From Nocardia sp. NRRL S-836 (GTDB lineage Bacteria; Actinomycetota; Actinomycetes; Mycobacteriales; Pseudonocardiaceae), in contig NZ_LGDY01000102.1 of the NCBI RefSeq assembly GCF_001279525.1, positions 62,001-126,000 of the forward strand: a stretch of 64,000 nucleotides of DNA. The letters run 5' to 3'. The notes below the pieces were generated by a model, which saw only the letters and a program-made list of their open reading frames with translations, was not told the origin of the DNA and did not search any database. Position 1 is the stretch's first letter. Each line of letters opens with the position of its first letter. Of this stretch, positions 9,231-20,131 are shown one piece after another. The position numbers were made by a program, and so were the translations under genes.

Positions 9231-9713
9231 ATGATCTTCGGAAGAGTCGCCGCCGTGGTCGCCGTGGCCGCCTCGGCGCTGCTCGTCGCACCGGTCTCCA
9301 ACGCAGCCCCACCCGATGCGCAGGAGAACGTGTGGATGATCGAGAGCGTCACCCGGCCCGGCGATGTGTGGGACCAGACCAACTGGGCCTGGGACCCCGA
9401 GTACCCGGTCATCCCCCACCCGCGCCACAACGAGGACAACCAGAAGTGGTACATCTCCGATGACGGTGGCATCAGGAGCGTGCGGTACGACTGGTGCGTG
9501 ACCTCGATCGACGGCAAGCTGGCAGGCCGCTCGTGCGACGGCTCGCACGCCCAGCGGTGGAAGGGCTCGTCCTACGACGGTTACCACTCCTGGCTGTTCG
9601 AGCTGGGTGACACCGGCCGGTGCATCACGCACAACGGCGTGTACAAGGAACTGGTCCTCGCGGCGTGTGATGCCGATCGGAGCGACCAGCGCTGGATCAT
9701 CCACCGGGTGTGA
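9231..9713 (+). CDS. Secreted ricin-type (beta-trefoil) lectin-like protein
   Basis: A 160-residue protein with a clear Sec signal peptide (basic start, hydrophobic VAAVVAVAASALLVAPV, Ala-rich cleavage site near residue 24). The mature part has three Q-x-W-like repeats (DNQKWYI, HAQRWKG, SDQRWII) and cysteines in CVTS, RSCDG, RCITH and AACDA, as in ricin B lectin folds that bind carbohydrate. The ATG at 9231 has GGAGG 8 bases upstream; a longer reading frame from 9129 would put 34 residues before the signal peptide. A strong hairpin terminator follows. The ligand is unknown. Confidence 0.75.
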   Translation: MIFGRVAAVVAVAASALLVAPVSNAAPPDAQENVWMIESVTRPGDVWDQTNWAWDPEYPVIPHPRHNEDNQKWYISDDGGIRSVRYDWCVTSIDGKLAGRSCDGSHAQRWKGSSYDGYHSWLFELGDTGRCITHNGVYKELVLAACDADRSDQRWIIHRV

Positions 9714-9719
9714 TCGGCA

Positions 9720-9752
9720 CCGTGCCGGCCGGGCACGTCCCGGCCGGCACGG
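9720..9752 (+). terminator. Perfect 14-bp stem terminator hairpin
   Basis: CCGTGCCGGCCGGG (9720-9733) pairs with CCCGGCCGGCACGG (9739-9752) across a 5-nt loop, starting 6 bases after the stop of the lectin-like gene. There is no T-run, as is common for actinobacterial terminators. Confidence 0.85.
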
Positions 9753-9940
9753 GTCAGCGCCGGCGAGAGGCCGGGCTGCCCTGGGCGGCTGTGCAGCCGG
9801 GGTGGCCACCTGCCGTTGAACGCGCCGTTCTGGCGATTCACCTGAACGTGGAGCCTTTGGTGTGCGTGGCTGTCCACACTCGCCGGTGGAATCAGGAATC
9901 ATTGGCGGTTCACCGTCGATTGTGGAAGGCCGTCATCCCC

Positions 9941-10195
9941 ATGCGCATGATCGAGAAAATTGCCATCGCCACCGCCGCGGCCGGTGCGGCGTTGTTGGCC
10001 GCGCCGGCCGCACACGCCGGTCTGCTCGACGGCTCGGCCAACAACGCCGACCTCCTCGGTCACATCGGGTTGCTGAACAGCAACCTCAACTCTGACGCGA
10101 CCACCACTGAGGTCGGCAACTCCAACAGCCGGCCCGAACGCCCCGTCGCCGATGTCGATGTCGACCTGGACTCACTGGCGTCCGCTGTCCGCTGA
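9941..10195 (+). CDS. Small secreted protein of unknown function
   Basis: An 84-residue protein. Residues 1-25 are a signal peptide (MRMIEKIAIATAAAGA, then LLAAPAAHA). The mature peptide of about 59 residues is rich in Asn, Ser, Leu and Asp, begins GLLDGSANNADLLGH, has no cysteine and ends in an acidic VADVDVDLDSLAS stretch. Its size and secretion recall chaplin-like or other small surface peptides, but it lacks the chaplin motifs. GGAAGG lies about 13 bases upstream of ATG 9941. The frame is open upstream to 9710, but that part looks non-coding. Confidence 0.6.
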   Translation: MRMIEKIAIATAAAGAALLAAPAAHAGLLDGSANNADLLGHIGLLNSNLNSDATTTEVGNSNSRPERPVADVDVDLDSLASAVR

Positions 10196-10284
10196 CGCCA
10201 ACGGGTCACCGGGTCCTGCAACAGCACCGTCGCTTCGGTTGGCGGCTACGGGTGAACACGCACTCGCAGCCGCCGGGACGCAGC

Positions 10285-10743
10285 TCAGTACCCGGCCGCC
10301 ACGTCGAGGATCCAGGTGACGCCGAACCGGTCGGTCAGCATCCCGAAGGCCGGGGCCCACTGCGCGGGGCCGAACTGCTCGATCACCGTCGCACCCTCGG
10401 CGAGCCGGTCCCAGTGCGCGGCGACCTCCTCGACGCTCTCGCCGCGCACGGACAGGAAGAAGGGCTCGGTGGTGACGGTCGTGCCGTTCTCCCTGCGCGT
10501 GGTGGGCTCGCCGGAGGCGACCGCCTCGTCGGCGCCCGGCACGTCGTAGGCCATGACGCGGAAGCCGTTGTCGGCGACGACCTGGCCGAACACCACCTTC
10601 GCCGCGCCGGGCAGCTCGGCGGGCATGCCGAAGTCGCCGTAGGTGGCGATGGTGGTCTTGCCGCCGAACACCGCGCCGTAGAACTCCAGGGCCTCCCTGG
10701 CCTGGCCGCGGAAGTTCAGGTGGGTGACTGCGTTGAGCGACAT
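10285..10743 (-). CDS. VOC / PhnB-like (glyoxalase-fold) protein
   Basis: A 152-residue vicinal-oxygen-chelate protein of the PhnB/3-demethylubiquinone-9 methyltransferase-like group. It begins MSLNAVTHLNFRGQAREALEFY, includes VVFGQVVADNGFRVMAYDVPG, and ends in FGPAQWAPAFGMLTDRFG, then VTWILDVA, the usual VOC C-terminal strand. The function of these small actinobacterial proteins is generally unknown. AGGGGAC sits upstream of the ATG at 10743. It is transcribed divergently from the WYL regulator, which probably controls it. Confidence 0.85.
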   Translation of the reverse strand: MSLNAVTHLNFRGQAREALEFYGAVFGGKTTIATYGDFGMPAELPGAAKVVFGQVVADNGFRVMAYDVPGADEAVASGEPTTRRENGTTVTTEPFFLSVRGESVEEVAAHWDRLAEGATVIEQFGPAQWAPAFGMLTDRFGVTWILDVAAGY

Positions 10744-10806
10744 TGATGTCCCCTGGGGAGTGGTTCCGCACCGGAGGTTTCCGGCGACGAGGACCACGAT
10801 GCCGGT

Positions 10807-10833
10807 AGTAGCGGACAGGGAACGTCCGCTACT
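10807..10833. promoter_or_regulatory. Inverted-repeat operator between VOC and WYL genes
   Basis: AGTAGCGGAC (10807-10816) and GTCCGCTACT (10824-10833) are perfect 10-bp arms with a 7-bp spacer. They lie 18 bp before the WYL-regulator ATG and 63 bp before the divergent VOC ATG. One operator could serve both promoters; the likely ligand protein is the adjacent regulator (inference). Confidence 0.7.
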
Positions 10834-10851
10834 TGTGCGAGGCTGGCAACC

Positions 10852-11838
10852 ATGCCGATCGCTTCCTCGACCACCACCTCCGGGCGCCTGCTGTCGTTGC
10901 TGTCGCTGCTGCAGGTCCGCCGCGACTGGCCGGGCGGGCTGCTCGCCGACCGGCTGGGGGTCAGCGAGCGCACGGTGCGGCGTGACGTCGACCGGTTGCG
11001 CGAGCTGGGTTACCTGGTGCACGCCGTCAAGGGGCCCGACGGCGGGTACCGGCTGGAGGCGGGCAGCGCGGTGCCGCCGTTGCTGTTCGACGAGGAGCAG
11101 GCGGTCGCGCTGACCGTGGCGCTGCGGATCGCGGTCGGGACGGGAGCGGGCATCGAGGAGGCGGCCGCGCGGGCGCTGGTGACGCTGCGCCAGGTGCTGC
11201 CGGCACGGCTGCGGCGGCGCATCGACGTGCTGGACGTCGGGTCGGCCGGTGGCGGGCCGCAGGTGGACACCGAGGTCCTGCTCGCGGTGAGCGCTGCCGT
11301 CCGTGCGCGGGAGGAGCTGCGGTTCGACTACCGCGCTCCCGGTGCCGCGGAGGGCGACGGGCCGCCGCGCCGGGTGCAGCCGCACCACCTGGTGAGCCGG
11401 GCCGGTCGCTGGTACGTCGTCGGGTGGAGCGCCGAGCGCGGCGACTGGCGGACCTACCGGGCCGACCGGATGACCCTGCGGACCCCGAACGGACCACGGT
11501 TCACGCCGCGGGAGGTGCCCGGTGGCGACGTCGCCGCGTTCCTGTCCGCGCGGTTTAAGGGTTCGGACACCACGGCGTGGCCGTGCCGGGGCGAGGTGGT
11601 GCTCGACCTGCCGGTCAGCGAGGTCGCGCCGTTCGCGGGCGAGGACACCGCGCACGACGCCGGGCCCGGCCGGACCCGGCTGCTCACCGGGTCCTGGTCG
11701 TGGGCCGCGCTCGCGGCGAAGCTGGCCCGCTTCGACACCGAGGTCGAGGTGGTGAGTCCGCCCGAGCTGCGCGACGCGTTCGCCGACCTGGCCGCGCGCG
11801 CCGCTCGGGCGGCCGGGCTCAGCCCACCGTCCCGGTGA
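10852..11838 (+). CDS. HTH-WYL transcriptional regulator (YafY/DeoR-like)
   Basis: A 328-residue regulator. Residues about 10-65 form an HTH_11 winged helix (GGLLADRLGVSERTVRRDVDRL). The WYL effector domain follows around residues 145-225, with RVQPHHLVSRAGRWYVVGWS and the arginine-rich DWRTYRADRM; a C-terminal WCX-type region ends the protein. WYL domains sense small ligands or nucleic acids. It is divergent from the VOC gene with a perfect inverted repeat between them, suggesting autoregulation and control of the VOC gene. Its 3' end overlaps the convergent cellulase gene by 20 bp. Confidence 0.88.
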   Translation: MPIASSTTTSGRLLSLLSLLQVRRDWPGGLLADRLGVSERTVRRDVDRLRELGYLVHAVKGPDGGYRLEAGSAVPPLLFDEEQAVALTVALRIAVGTGAGIEEAAARALVTLRQVLPARLRRRIDVLDVGSAGGGPQVDTEVLLAVSAAVRAREELRFDYRAPGAAEGDGPPRRVQPHHLVSRAGRWYVVGWSAERGDWRTYRADRMTLRTPNGPRFTPREVPGGDVAAFLSARFKGSDTTAWPCRGEVVLDLPVSEVAPFAGEDTAHDAGPGRTRLLTGSWSWAALAAKLARFDTEVEVVSPPELRDAFADLAARAARAAGLSPPSR

Positions 11839-13906
11839 CCGCGCTGCCGGACTTCGTGACGTAGTAGGTGAGCTTCGCGCCGCTCCAGTAGTGGAACGTC
11901 AGGGTGACCCGCCGGTTGTCGGCGACCTCCGCGAAGAACTCCGGCGTGAGCGTCGTGGTGCCCGCGGTGTAGTTCGGCGCGAACGTGCGGTCGAACTCCT
12001 TGAAGGAGGTCCAGTTCTGCGGGCCCGCGTTCGACCCGTCGTCGTACTTCGCCTCCATCGTGGCGAGCAGGTCGCCGCGGAAGGTCGTCGGGATCGCGAA
12101 CGCCGCGGTGGTGCCGGTCGCGTTCCGCAGCACGGGCACGTCGTAGGTGACCAGGTTGATCCGCCACGGCACGCCCTGCGAGAAGTGCGCCGTGATCGTG
12201 GCGTTCGTGCCGTACTCGCGGGCTCCGCTCAGCCGGGTCAGCGCCGCCGCGGTCAGGGTGAGCTGGTCGCCCTGCACGGTGTAGTCGGTGCCGCGCACCA
12301 GTTCCGCCGTGCCCTGGCGCAGGCCGCTGAACGTGGTCCCGTTGAGGTTCAACGTGATCGTCTTGGCGGTGACCGGGCTCGACTTCGCACTGAACACCTG
12401 GTCGGTCGAGGCGGTGCCGGACCGCGTGGTCCAGCTGGACCTGATCTGCGCGATCAGCTCGGGATCACTCCACTGGAACGACGTGCGGCCGAAGTGCTGG
12501 CCGTTGTCCCACAGCATCGTGGTGATCTTCTTGGCCTTCGCGTAGTAGCCGAAGTACTCGAAGAACTTCAGCTTCTCGCCCTGCTCGATCGTGCCGGTGT
12601 GCCGGTCGAACCCGAGCAGGCCGTACTCGCCGAGGATCACCGGGATGCCCCGCGCGACGAACGAGTTGTACACGCGGTCGAACGAGTCCGTGAGGTCCTT
12701 TTGCGCGGTGGCGTCGAAATGCGTGCCGCCGGCCACGTTCACGCTGAACGGCCAATAGCCGTAGTAGTGGACCGTCGCGGCGATGTTCGGGTCGTTGAAC
12801 GTGGTCAGCGACGCCGTCAGCTCGTCGATCCGGGCCTGGTCGGACGAGGTGTGCAGGGTCGGCAGGACGAGCAGGCGGCTGGTGTTGTTGCCGCCGGAGC
12901 GCCGCACGATGTCGCGGAACGACGCGTTGAGCTCGTGCAGCAGCTGGGCGTTCTGCGCGTCGCCGGAGCTGCCGGTGAACTGGGGTTCGTTCACGCTCTC
13001 CAGCACGAGCTTCGCCGGGGAATCCTTGAAGGCGGCGGCGAGCTGCGTCCAGGTGGCGTTGTAGCGGGCCAGCACACCGGTCCGGTCGGTCGGCATGGTG
13101 TTGATCCACTGCCACGAGTCGTGGTGGATGTTGATCAGCACGTGGAAGCCGTCCGCGAGCGCCCAGCCGACGACCTCCTTGACGCGGGCGAGGTAGGCGG
13201 GCTCGATGGTGTAGCCCGGTGCCGGGCCCTGGTGCTGGCCCCAGGTCACCGGGATGCGGATGCTCTTGAAGCCCTGCGCCTTCACGTTGTCCAGCAACGC
13301 TTCCGTGACCCGCGGGTTGCCCCACGACGTCTCGTCGGCACCCGTCGCGTCCAGCGAGTTGCCGAGGTTCCAGCCCGGCTGCATCGCCGCGACCTGGGCC
13401 ATCGCGTCACCGGGCGCCGGGTTGCCGGACGTGGTCGTGGTGGTGGTCGTGGTCGTCGGTGGCGTGCCGGGGACGCCCGTGCAGGTCACGCCGTTGAGCG
13501 CGAACGACTGCGGCGCCGTGTTGGTGCCGGACCAGCTGGCGTTGAAGCCGAAGGAGACCGAGGCGTTCGGCTCGATCACCGCGTTGTAGCCCGCGTTCGT
13601 GGCCGTGACCTGGTTGCCCGACGACGTCACCGTCGCGTTCCACGCCTGGGACACCTGCTGGCCGGACGGCCACGCCCAGGTCAGCCGCCAGCCGTCGACC
13701 CGGTCACCGACGTTGGTCACCGCGACGTTCGCGGTGAAGCCGCCGGACCACTGGCTGGCCACCGCGTAGTCGACCTTGCAGCCGGGTGCCGCCGCGGCCG
13801 GGGTGACGGCGGCCAGGCCGATGGTCCCCGCCACCGCCACGAGTGCCGCCGCCAGCGCGGCGCCACCACGGCGAACCGCCTGGAACCTGTCGCGAAGTCC
13901 GGTCAT
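11819..13906 (-). CDS. Secreted GH5 endoglucanase: CBM2 - GH5 - X2 - CBM46
   Basis: A 695-residue secreted enzyme. Signal peptide residues 1-40; CBM2 about 42-143 with the usual terminal cysteines; a Thr/Pro linker about 148-160; GH5 about 170-500 with acid/base Glu307 in ESVNEP and nucleophile Glu427 in VILGEYG; an Ig-like X2 module about 510-600; and a CBM46-like module to the end. The GH5-X2-CBM46 order matches subfamily GH5_4 enzymes such as Bacillus halodurans Cel5B, which act on cellulose, mixed-linkage glucan and xyloglucan. A CebR palindrome lies 145 bp upstream. Substrate preference is not decided by sequence. Confidence 0.92.
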   Translation of the reverse strand: MTGLRDRFQAVRRGGAALAAALVAVAGTIGLAAVTPAAAAPGCKVDYAVASQWSGGFTANVAVTNVGDRVDGWRLTWAWPSGQQVSQAWNATVTSSGNQVTATNAGYNAVIEPNASVSFGFNASWSGTNTAPQSFALNGVTCTGVPGTPPTTTTTTTTTSGNPAPGDAMAQVAAMQPGWNLGNSLDATGADETSWGNPRVTEALLDNVKAQGFKSIRIPVTWGQHQGPAPGYTIEPAYLARVKEVVGWALADGFHVLINIHHDSWQWINTMPTDRTGVLARYNATWTQLAAAFKDSPAKLVLESVNEPQFTGSSGDAQNAQLLHELNASFRDIVRRSGGNNTSRLLVLPTLHTSSDQARIDELTASLTTFNDPNIAATVHYYGYWPFSVNVAGGTHFDATAQKDLTDSFDRVYNSFVARGIPVILGEYGLLGFDRHTGTIEQGEKLKFFEYFGYYAKAKKITTMLWDNGQHFGRTSFQWSDPELIAQIRSSWTTRSGTASTDQVFSAKSSPVTAKTITLNLNGTTFSGLRQGTAELVRGTDYTVQGDQLTLTAAALTRLSGAREYGTNATITAHFSQGVPWRINLVTYDVPVLRNATGTTAAFAIPTTFRGDLLATMEAKYDDGSNAGPQNWTSFKEFDRTFAPNYTAGTTTLTPEFFAEVADNRRVTLTFHYWSGAKLTYYVTKSGSAVTGTVG

Positions 13907-14050
13907 GGCACGCCTTTCCGAGCCCGGCGCGGGTGCAGGAGCACTCCCTCCGAACCGCACGTTCGGAGGGAGTGCTCGAAGGGGCCGTCGCAGCCGCCAC
14001 GACGCCGCACCGTGGCGATCCGCGCCCTGTTCGACCCCTGGCTCAGGAGC

Positions 14051-14064
14051 TGGGAGCGCTCCCA
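14051..14064. promoter_or_regulatory. CebR operator upstream of the GH5-CBM46 gene
   Basis: Perfect 14-bp palindrome TGGGAGCGCTCCCA, the operator bound by the cellulose repressor CebR in Streptomyces. It serves the minus-strand gene starting at 13906. Confidence 0.92.
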
Positions 14065-14072
14065 GTCGATTG

Positions 14073-14084
14073 CCGGACTGTAAC
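14073..14084 (-). promoter_or_regulatory. Putative -10 region of the GH5-CBM46 promoter
   Basis: On the minus strand this reads GTTACAGTCCGG, containing the -10 like hexamer TACAGT 12 bp before the CebR palindrome. The identical 12-mer occurs at 14387-14398 ahead of the divergent GH9 gene. No clear -35 is seen. Confidence 0.5.
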
Positions 14085-14313
14085 CACGCCGGGAGCCGAT
14101 CGGGAAGACCTGTCGAACACCGGTCGAATTGAAAGCGAACCTCACGTTGCACTCCGGGTGATCGGCGAAAGCGCGTTCGCTCACGCGTTACGATGAACCT
14201 CAGCCGCCGGAAAACGGTGCCCGAGCACATTTCGTCACCGGTTTTTCCGAGACGCTCGGCCATTCCGGCGACCGCCCCGAAATTGACGATCATGGCAACT
14301 GCGCGGCCGTTAA

Positions 14314-17100
<2,787 letters not shown>

Positions 17101-17179
17101 CAGAGCTTCGGTGCGGGGCGTTCTGCGCGCCCAGGCGTTCCGCGCCGATCCCACTTCCGGCCACGGGCCGGTCCCAGCC

Positions 17180-17211
17180 GCGTCCCCGGCACAGCGTGGT
17201 GCCGGGGACGC
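17180..17211 (+). terminator. Perfect 13-bp stem terminator after the GH9 gene
   Basis: GCGTCCCCGGCAC (17180-17192) pairs with GTGCCGGGGACGC (17199-17211) over a 6-nt loop, 80 bp after the GH9 stop and before the cebR paralogue. Confidence 0.85.
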
Positions 17212-17220
17212 GCCCCGACG

Positions 17221-17242
17221 CAGTTCGCCCGTTTTCGAACTG
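17221..17242. promoter_or_regulatory. Short inverted repeat before cebR1
   Basis: CAGTTCG (17221-17227) and CGAACTG (17236-17242) with an 8-bp spacer lie 19 bp before the first cebR paralogue. This is unlike the CebR palindrome, so that gene probably is not autoregulated through the standard box. It may be an operator for another protein or chance. Confidence 0.3.
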
Positions 17243-17261
17243 ACGGCCGCTGACTCCTACG

Positions 17262-18293
17262 ATGAGCGGCATGACGGAGATTGACAGGCACCGGCGGCCC
17301 GGTCCGCGCATCGAGGAAGTCGCGCGACTGGCCGGGGTGTCCAAGTCGACCGTCTCCCGCGTGATCAACGACGAGCCGTACGTGAGCACCAAGGCCCGCG
17401 ACGCGGTGCACGAGGCGATCAGCCACCTGCGCTACAGCCCGAACCAGGCGGCCAGGACGCTGGCGGGCAGCAGGGCGAGCGCCATCGCGTTGGTCGTCTC
17501 CGAACAGGGCAGCCGCGTGCTGGGCGACCCGTTCTTCGCCGGCGTGCTGCGCGGGGTGCACTCCGAGCTCGCCGGGCGGCACGTTCAGCTGCTGCTCATG
17601 CTGAGCCAGCCGCAGGACCACGACGACCTCGTCGCCTACCTCACCGGCGGCCACGTCGACGGTGCGCTGCTCGTGAGCCTGCACGGCGACGACCCGCTCC
17701 CCCGGCGGCTGCACGAGCTCGGCCTGCCCGTGGTCGTCGGCGGCCGCCCGCTCGGCGAGGCGAGCGTTCCGTTCGTCGACTCGGACAACTTCACCGGCGG
17801 CCTGGAGGCGGCCCGGCACCTGGTGTCACTGGGCCGCGGCCGGATCGCGACCGTGACCGGCCCGCGCGACATGGCCGCGGGCCAGGACCGGCTCAGCGGG
17901 TGGCGGCGCGGCCTCGGCGAGGCCCAGCTGCCCGCGGACCTGGTGGCGGAAGCGGACTTCACGCCGGAGAGCGGCGCCTCGGCGATGGCCGCGCTGCTCG
18001 ACCGGGCACCCGACCTCGACGCCGTGTTCGTCGCGGCCGACATCATCGCGGTCGGCGCCCTGCAGGTGCTGCACGCGCGGGGCCGGCGGGTGCCGCAGGA
18101 CGTGGCGGTGGTGGGGTTCGACGACTCGCTGCTGGCCTCGACCGCGACCCCGCCGCTCACGACGGTCCGCCAGGACGTGGAACAGCTCGGGCGGACGATG
18201 ACCTGGCGGCTGCTCGGCGCGCTCGCCGGGGAGGACGGGTTGCCGCCGTCGCTGCTGCTGCCGACGTCGCTGGTGCGGCGCGCGAGCGCGTAA
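17262..18293 (+). CDS. cebR: LacI-family cellulose-utilisation repressor, paralogue 1 (CebR-like)
   Basis: A 343-residue LacI/GalR regulator (340 if ATG 17271 is used; neither has a strong ribosome-binding site). HTH residues about 15-65 include VARLAGVSKSTVSRVIN; the ligand-binding domain has the cellobiose-repressor landmarks VSEQGSRVLGDPFFAGVLRGVH, PFVDSDNFTGG and VVGFDDSLLAS, and it ends SLVRRASA. CebR releases TGGGAGCGCTCCCA when it binds cello-oligosaccharides. It is very similar to the paralogue at 23281 and has the identical recognition helix. No CebR box precedes it, and it is flanked by strong hairpins, so it looks monocistronic. Confidence 0.88.
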   Translation: MSGMTEIDRHRRPGPRIEEVARLAGVSKSTVSRVINDEPYVSTKARDAVHEAISHLRYSPNQAARTLAGSRASAIALVVSEQGSRVLGDPFFAGVLRGVHSELAGRHVQLLLMLSQPQDHDDLVAYLTGGHVDGALLVSLHGDDPLPRRLHELGLPVVVGGRPLGEASVPFVDSDNFTGGLEAARHLVSLGRGRIATVTGPRDMAAGQDRLSGWRRGLGEAQLPADLVAEADFTPESGASAMAALLDRAPDLDAVFVAADIIAVGALQVLHARGRRVPQDVAVVGFDDSLLASTATPPLTTVRQDVEQLGRTMTWRLLGALAGEDGLPPSLLLPTSLVRRASA

Positions 18294-18329
18294 CCGACGC
18301 CGCCGCACCGCCAGCCGCCGCGGTCTGCC

Positions 18330-18378
18330 ACGCGGGGAGCTTTCGCACGCTCCTGGAGGACGAAACCTCCCCGCGTGC
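18330..18378 (+). terminator. Long imperfect hairpin terminator after cebR1
   Basis: CACGCGGGGAG (18330-18340) pairs with CTCCCCGCGTG (18368-18378); inside, TTTCG/CGAAA and CTCC/GGAG extend the stem. It lies about 37 bp after the stop. Confidence 0.75.
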
Positions 18379-18663
18379 GCCTAGCAGCAGCGGGGTCAGG
18401 GGTGCGGGTCAGCTGTCGATGGTGAGCCGGTCGGCGTCGGCGAGGCGTTGGCGTGGGCGGCGCGGCAACACGGGACCCACCGTCGAGCGGCCGCACAACG
18501 CGCAGCCCGACAACGCATTCGTCGCGGAAACATCCGTGTCCCGGCCGGGTGGGCAGCGTGCGCGTCTGCGTGACCGAACGCTTGCTAGGCCAACCGGTCG
18601 CAGGCCCGTTGACGCTGTCCGTACCTGTACCCGCACACAGCGTTAACCCAAACGACACTCTTC

Positions 18664-18677
18664 CGGGAACGCTCCCA
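18664..18677. promoter_or_regulatory. Degenerate CebR-like box upstream of cebE
   Basis: CGGGAACGCTCCCA differs from the perfect palindrome at two positions (1 and 6). It lies 140 bp upstream of the perfect box before cebE and could be an auxiliary operator for looping or a decayed site. Confidence 0.4.
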
Positions 18678-18763
18678 GTTTTCCCAACTGTGACCTCCGC
18701 CGAGAACCCGAGGTCACCCCCCTCACCACGGCCGGAACTGCCTGATCCGGGCCGGAGTGTGTC

Positions 18764-18793
18764 TTGACACACTCTCGACACCAGTACGACACT
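18764..18793 (+). promoter_or_regulatory. Putative cebEFG promoter
   Basis: TTGACA (18764-18769) followed after 18 bp by GACACT (18788-18793). The CebR palindrome starts 11 bp further on, near the expected transcription start. Confidence 0.5.
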
Positions 18794-18803
18794 CCTCGGC
18801 ACC

Positions 18804-18817
18804 TGGGAGCGCTCCCA
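18804..18817. promoter_or_regulatory. CebR operator upstream of cebEFG
   Basis: Perfect TGGGAGCGCTCCCA 33 bp before the cebE GTG start codon, in the position of the known cebE operator of streptomycetes. Confidence 0.94.
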
Positions 18818-18850
18818 GAATCCGCCCGCCGAGACCAGAGGAGTTCTCCC

Positions 18851-20131
18851 GTGCGACACCGTTGGGTCAGCGTGCTGATCTGTGCCGCCGTGTCCGCCGC
18901 AGCCACGACAGCGTGCGGCTCGGGTGGCGCCACTCAGTCCGCCGATGGCAAGACTGAGCTGACGATCGCCACGTTCAACGAGTTCGGGTACGAGGACCTG
19001 TTCAAGGAGTACGAAGCAGCCCACCCGGACGTCAAGATCACGCAGCGGAAGACCGGGCAGGGTCAGCCGCACCACCAGAACCTGTTCACCAAGCTCGGTG
19101 CCGGGTCGGGTCTCGCTGACATCGAGGCCGTCGAAGAGGGCTACCTCAGCCAGGTCATGTCGAAGTCGGGGCAGTTCAACGATCTCAAGGAGATCGGTCC
19201 GAAGATCGAGGACGGCCGCTGGCTGCAGTGGAAGACCGACGCGGTCACCACCAAGGACGGCAAGCTGATCGGTTACGGCACGGACATCGGCCCGCTGGCG
19301 ATGTGCTACCGCAAGGACCTGTTCGCGCAGGCCGGGCTGCCGTCCGACCCCGAGGGCGTCAAGGCGCTCTTCGCCACGTGGGACAGCTACTTCGCCGCCG
19401 GTGACACGTTCGTCGCCAAGGTTCCCGGTGTGGCGTGGTTCGACAGCGCCGCCCAGGTGTTCAACGCCATGCACAACCAGCACGAGGTCGGCTACTACGA
19501 CAAGTCCGACAAGCTGGTCGTGGACACCAACCCCGACATCAAGTCGGACTGGACCGCGGTGACCGCCGCTGTCGCGAAGGGACAGTCGGCGCGGCTCGGC
19601 GCGTTCAGCAACGAGTGGAACACCGGCTTCAAGCTCGGCAAGTTCGCCACCAAGACGTGCCCGTCGTGGATGCTCGGCGTGGTGGAGTCGCAGGCCGGTC
19701 CCGAGAACGCCGGCAAGTGGGCGGTCACCGACGCGTTCCCGAACGGTGGCGGCAACTGGGGTGGCTCGTACCTGAGCGTTCCCAAGCAGAGCAAGAACGC
19801 GAAGAAGGCCGCCGAGCTCGCCGCCTGGCTGACCGCGCCGGAGCAGCAGGTCAAGGCGTTCAAGGCCAAGGGCACCTTCCCCAGCCAGGTGAAGGCGCTC
19901 GACGCCCCGGAGCTGCTGCAGCAGACCAACGCCTACTTCGGTGACGTGAAGGCCGGCGCGCTGTTCGCCACGCAGGCCAAGAAGGTCAAGGCCGCGCAGT
20001 ACAAGGGTCCGGCTGACGGCCAGATCCAGGAGACCGTGTTCAGCCCGGCCCTGCAGTCCGTCGAACAGGGCAAGAACGCCGACGAGGCGTGGAAGACCGC
20101 CGTCGAAGGCGCCCAGAAGGCGGCCAAGTGA
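18851..20131 (+). CDS. cebE: Cello-oligosaccharide-binding lipoprotein
   Basis: A 426-residue CUT1 solute-binding protein. The lipoprotein signal ends in TTAC-G (Cys22). The mature region starts ELTIATFNEFGYEDLFKEYE, has GSGLADIEAVEEGYLSQVM and the C-terminal QIQETVFSPALQSVEQGKNA typical of CebE. It captures cellobiose and cellotriose for import through CebF/CebG. I chose GTG 18851 because it has GAGGAG 8 bases upstream and directly starts the signal peptide; a frame from 18764 would run through the operator. The stop overlaps the cebF GTG. Confidence 0.93.
   Translation: MRHRWVSVLICAAVSAAATTACGSGGATQSADGKTELTIATFNEFGYEDLFKEYEAAHPDVKITQRKTGQGQPHHQNLFTKLGAGSGLADIEAVEEGYLSQVMSKSGQFNDLKEIGPKIEDGRWLQWKTDAVTTKDGKLIGYGTDIGPLAMCYRKDLFAQAGLPSDPEGVKALFATWDSYFAAGDTFVAKVPGVAWFDSAAQVFNAMHNQHEVGYYDKSDKLVVDTNPDIKSDWTAVTAAVAKGQSARLGAFSNEWNTGFKLGKFATKTCPSWMLGVVESQAGPENAGKWAVTDAFPNGGGNWGGSYLSVPKQSKNAKKAAELAAWLTAPEQQVKAFKAKGTFPSQVKALDAPELLQQTNAYFGDVKAGALFATQAKKVKAAQYKGPADGQIQETVFSPALQSVEQGKNADEAWKTAVEGAQKAAK

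Noticed and set aside
18409..18636. 75-codon minus-strand frame in the gap before cebE
   Set aside because: No ribosome-binding site, no recognisable domain, Arg-rich; at most a decayed gene remnant.
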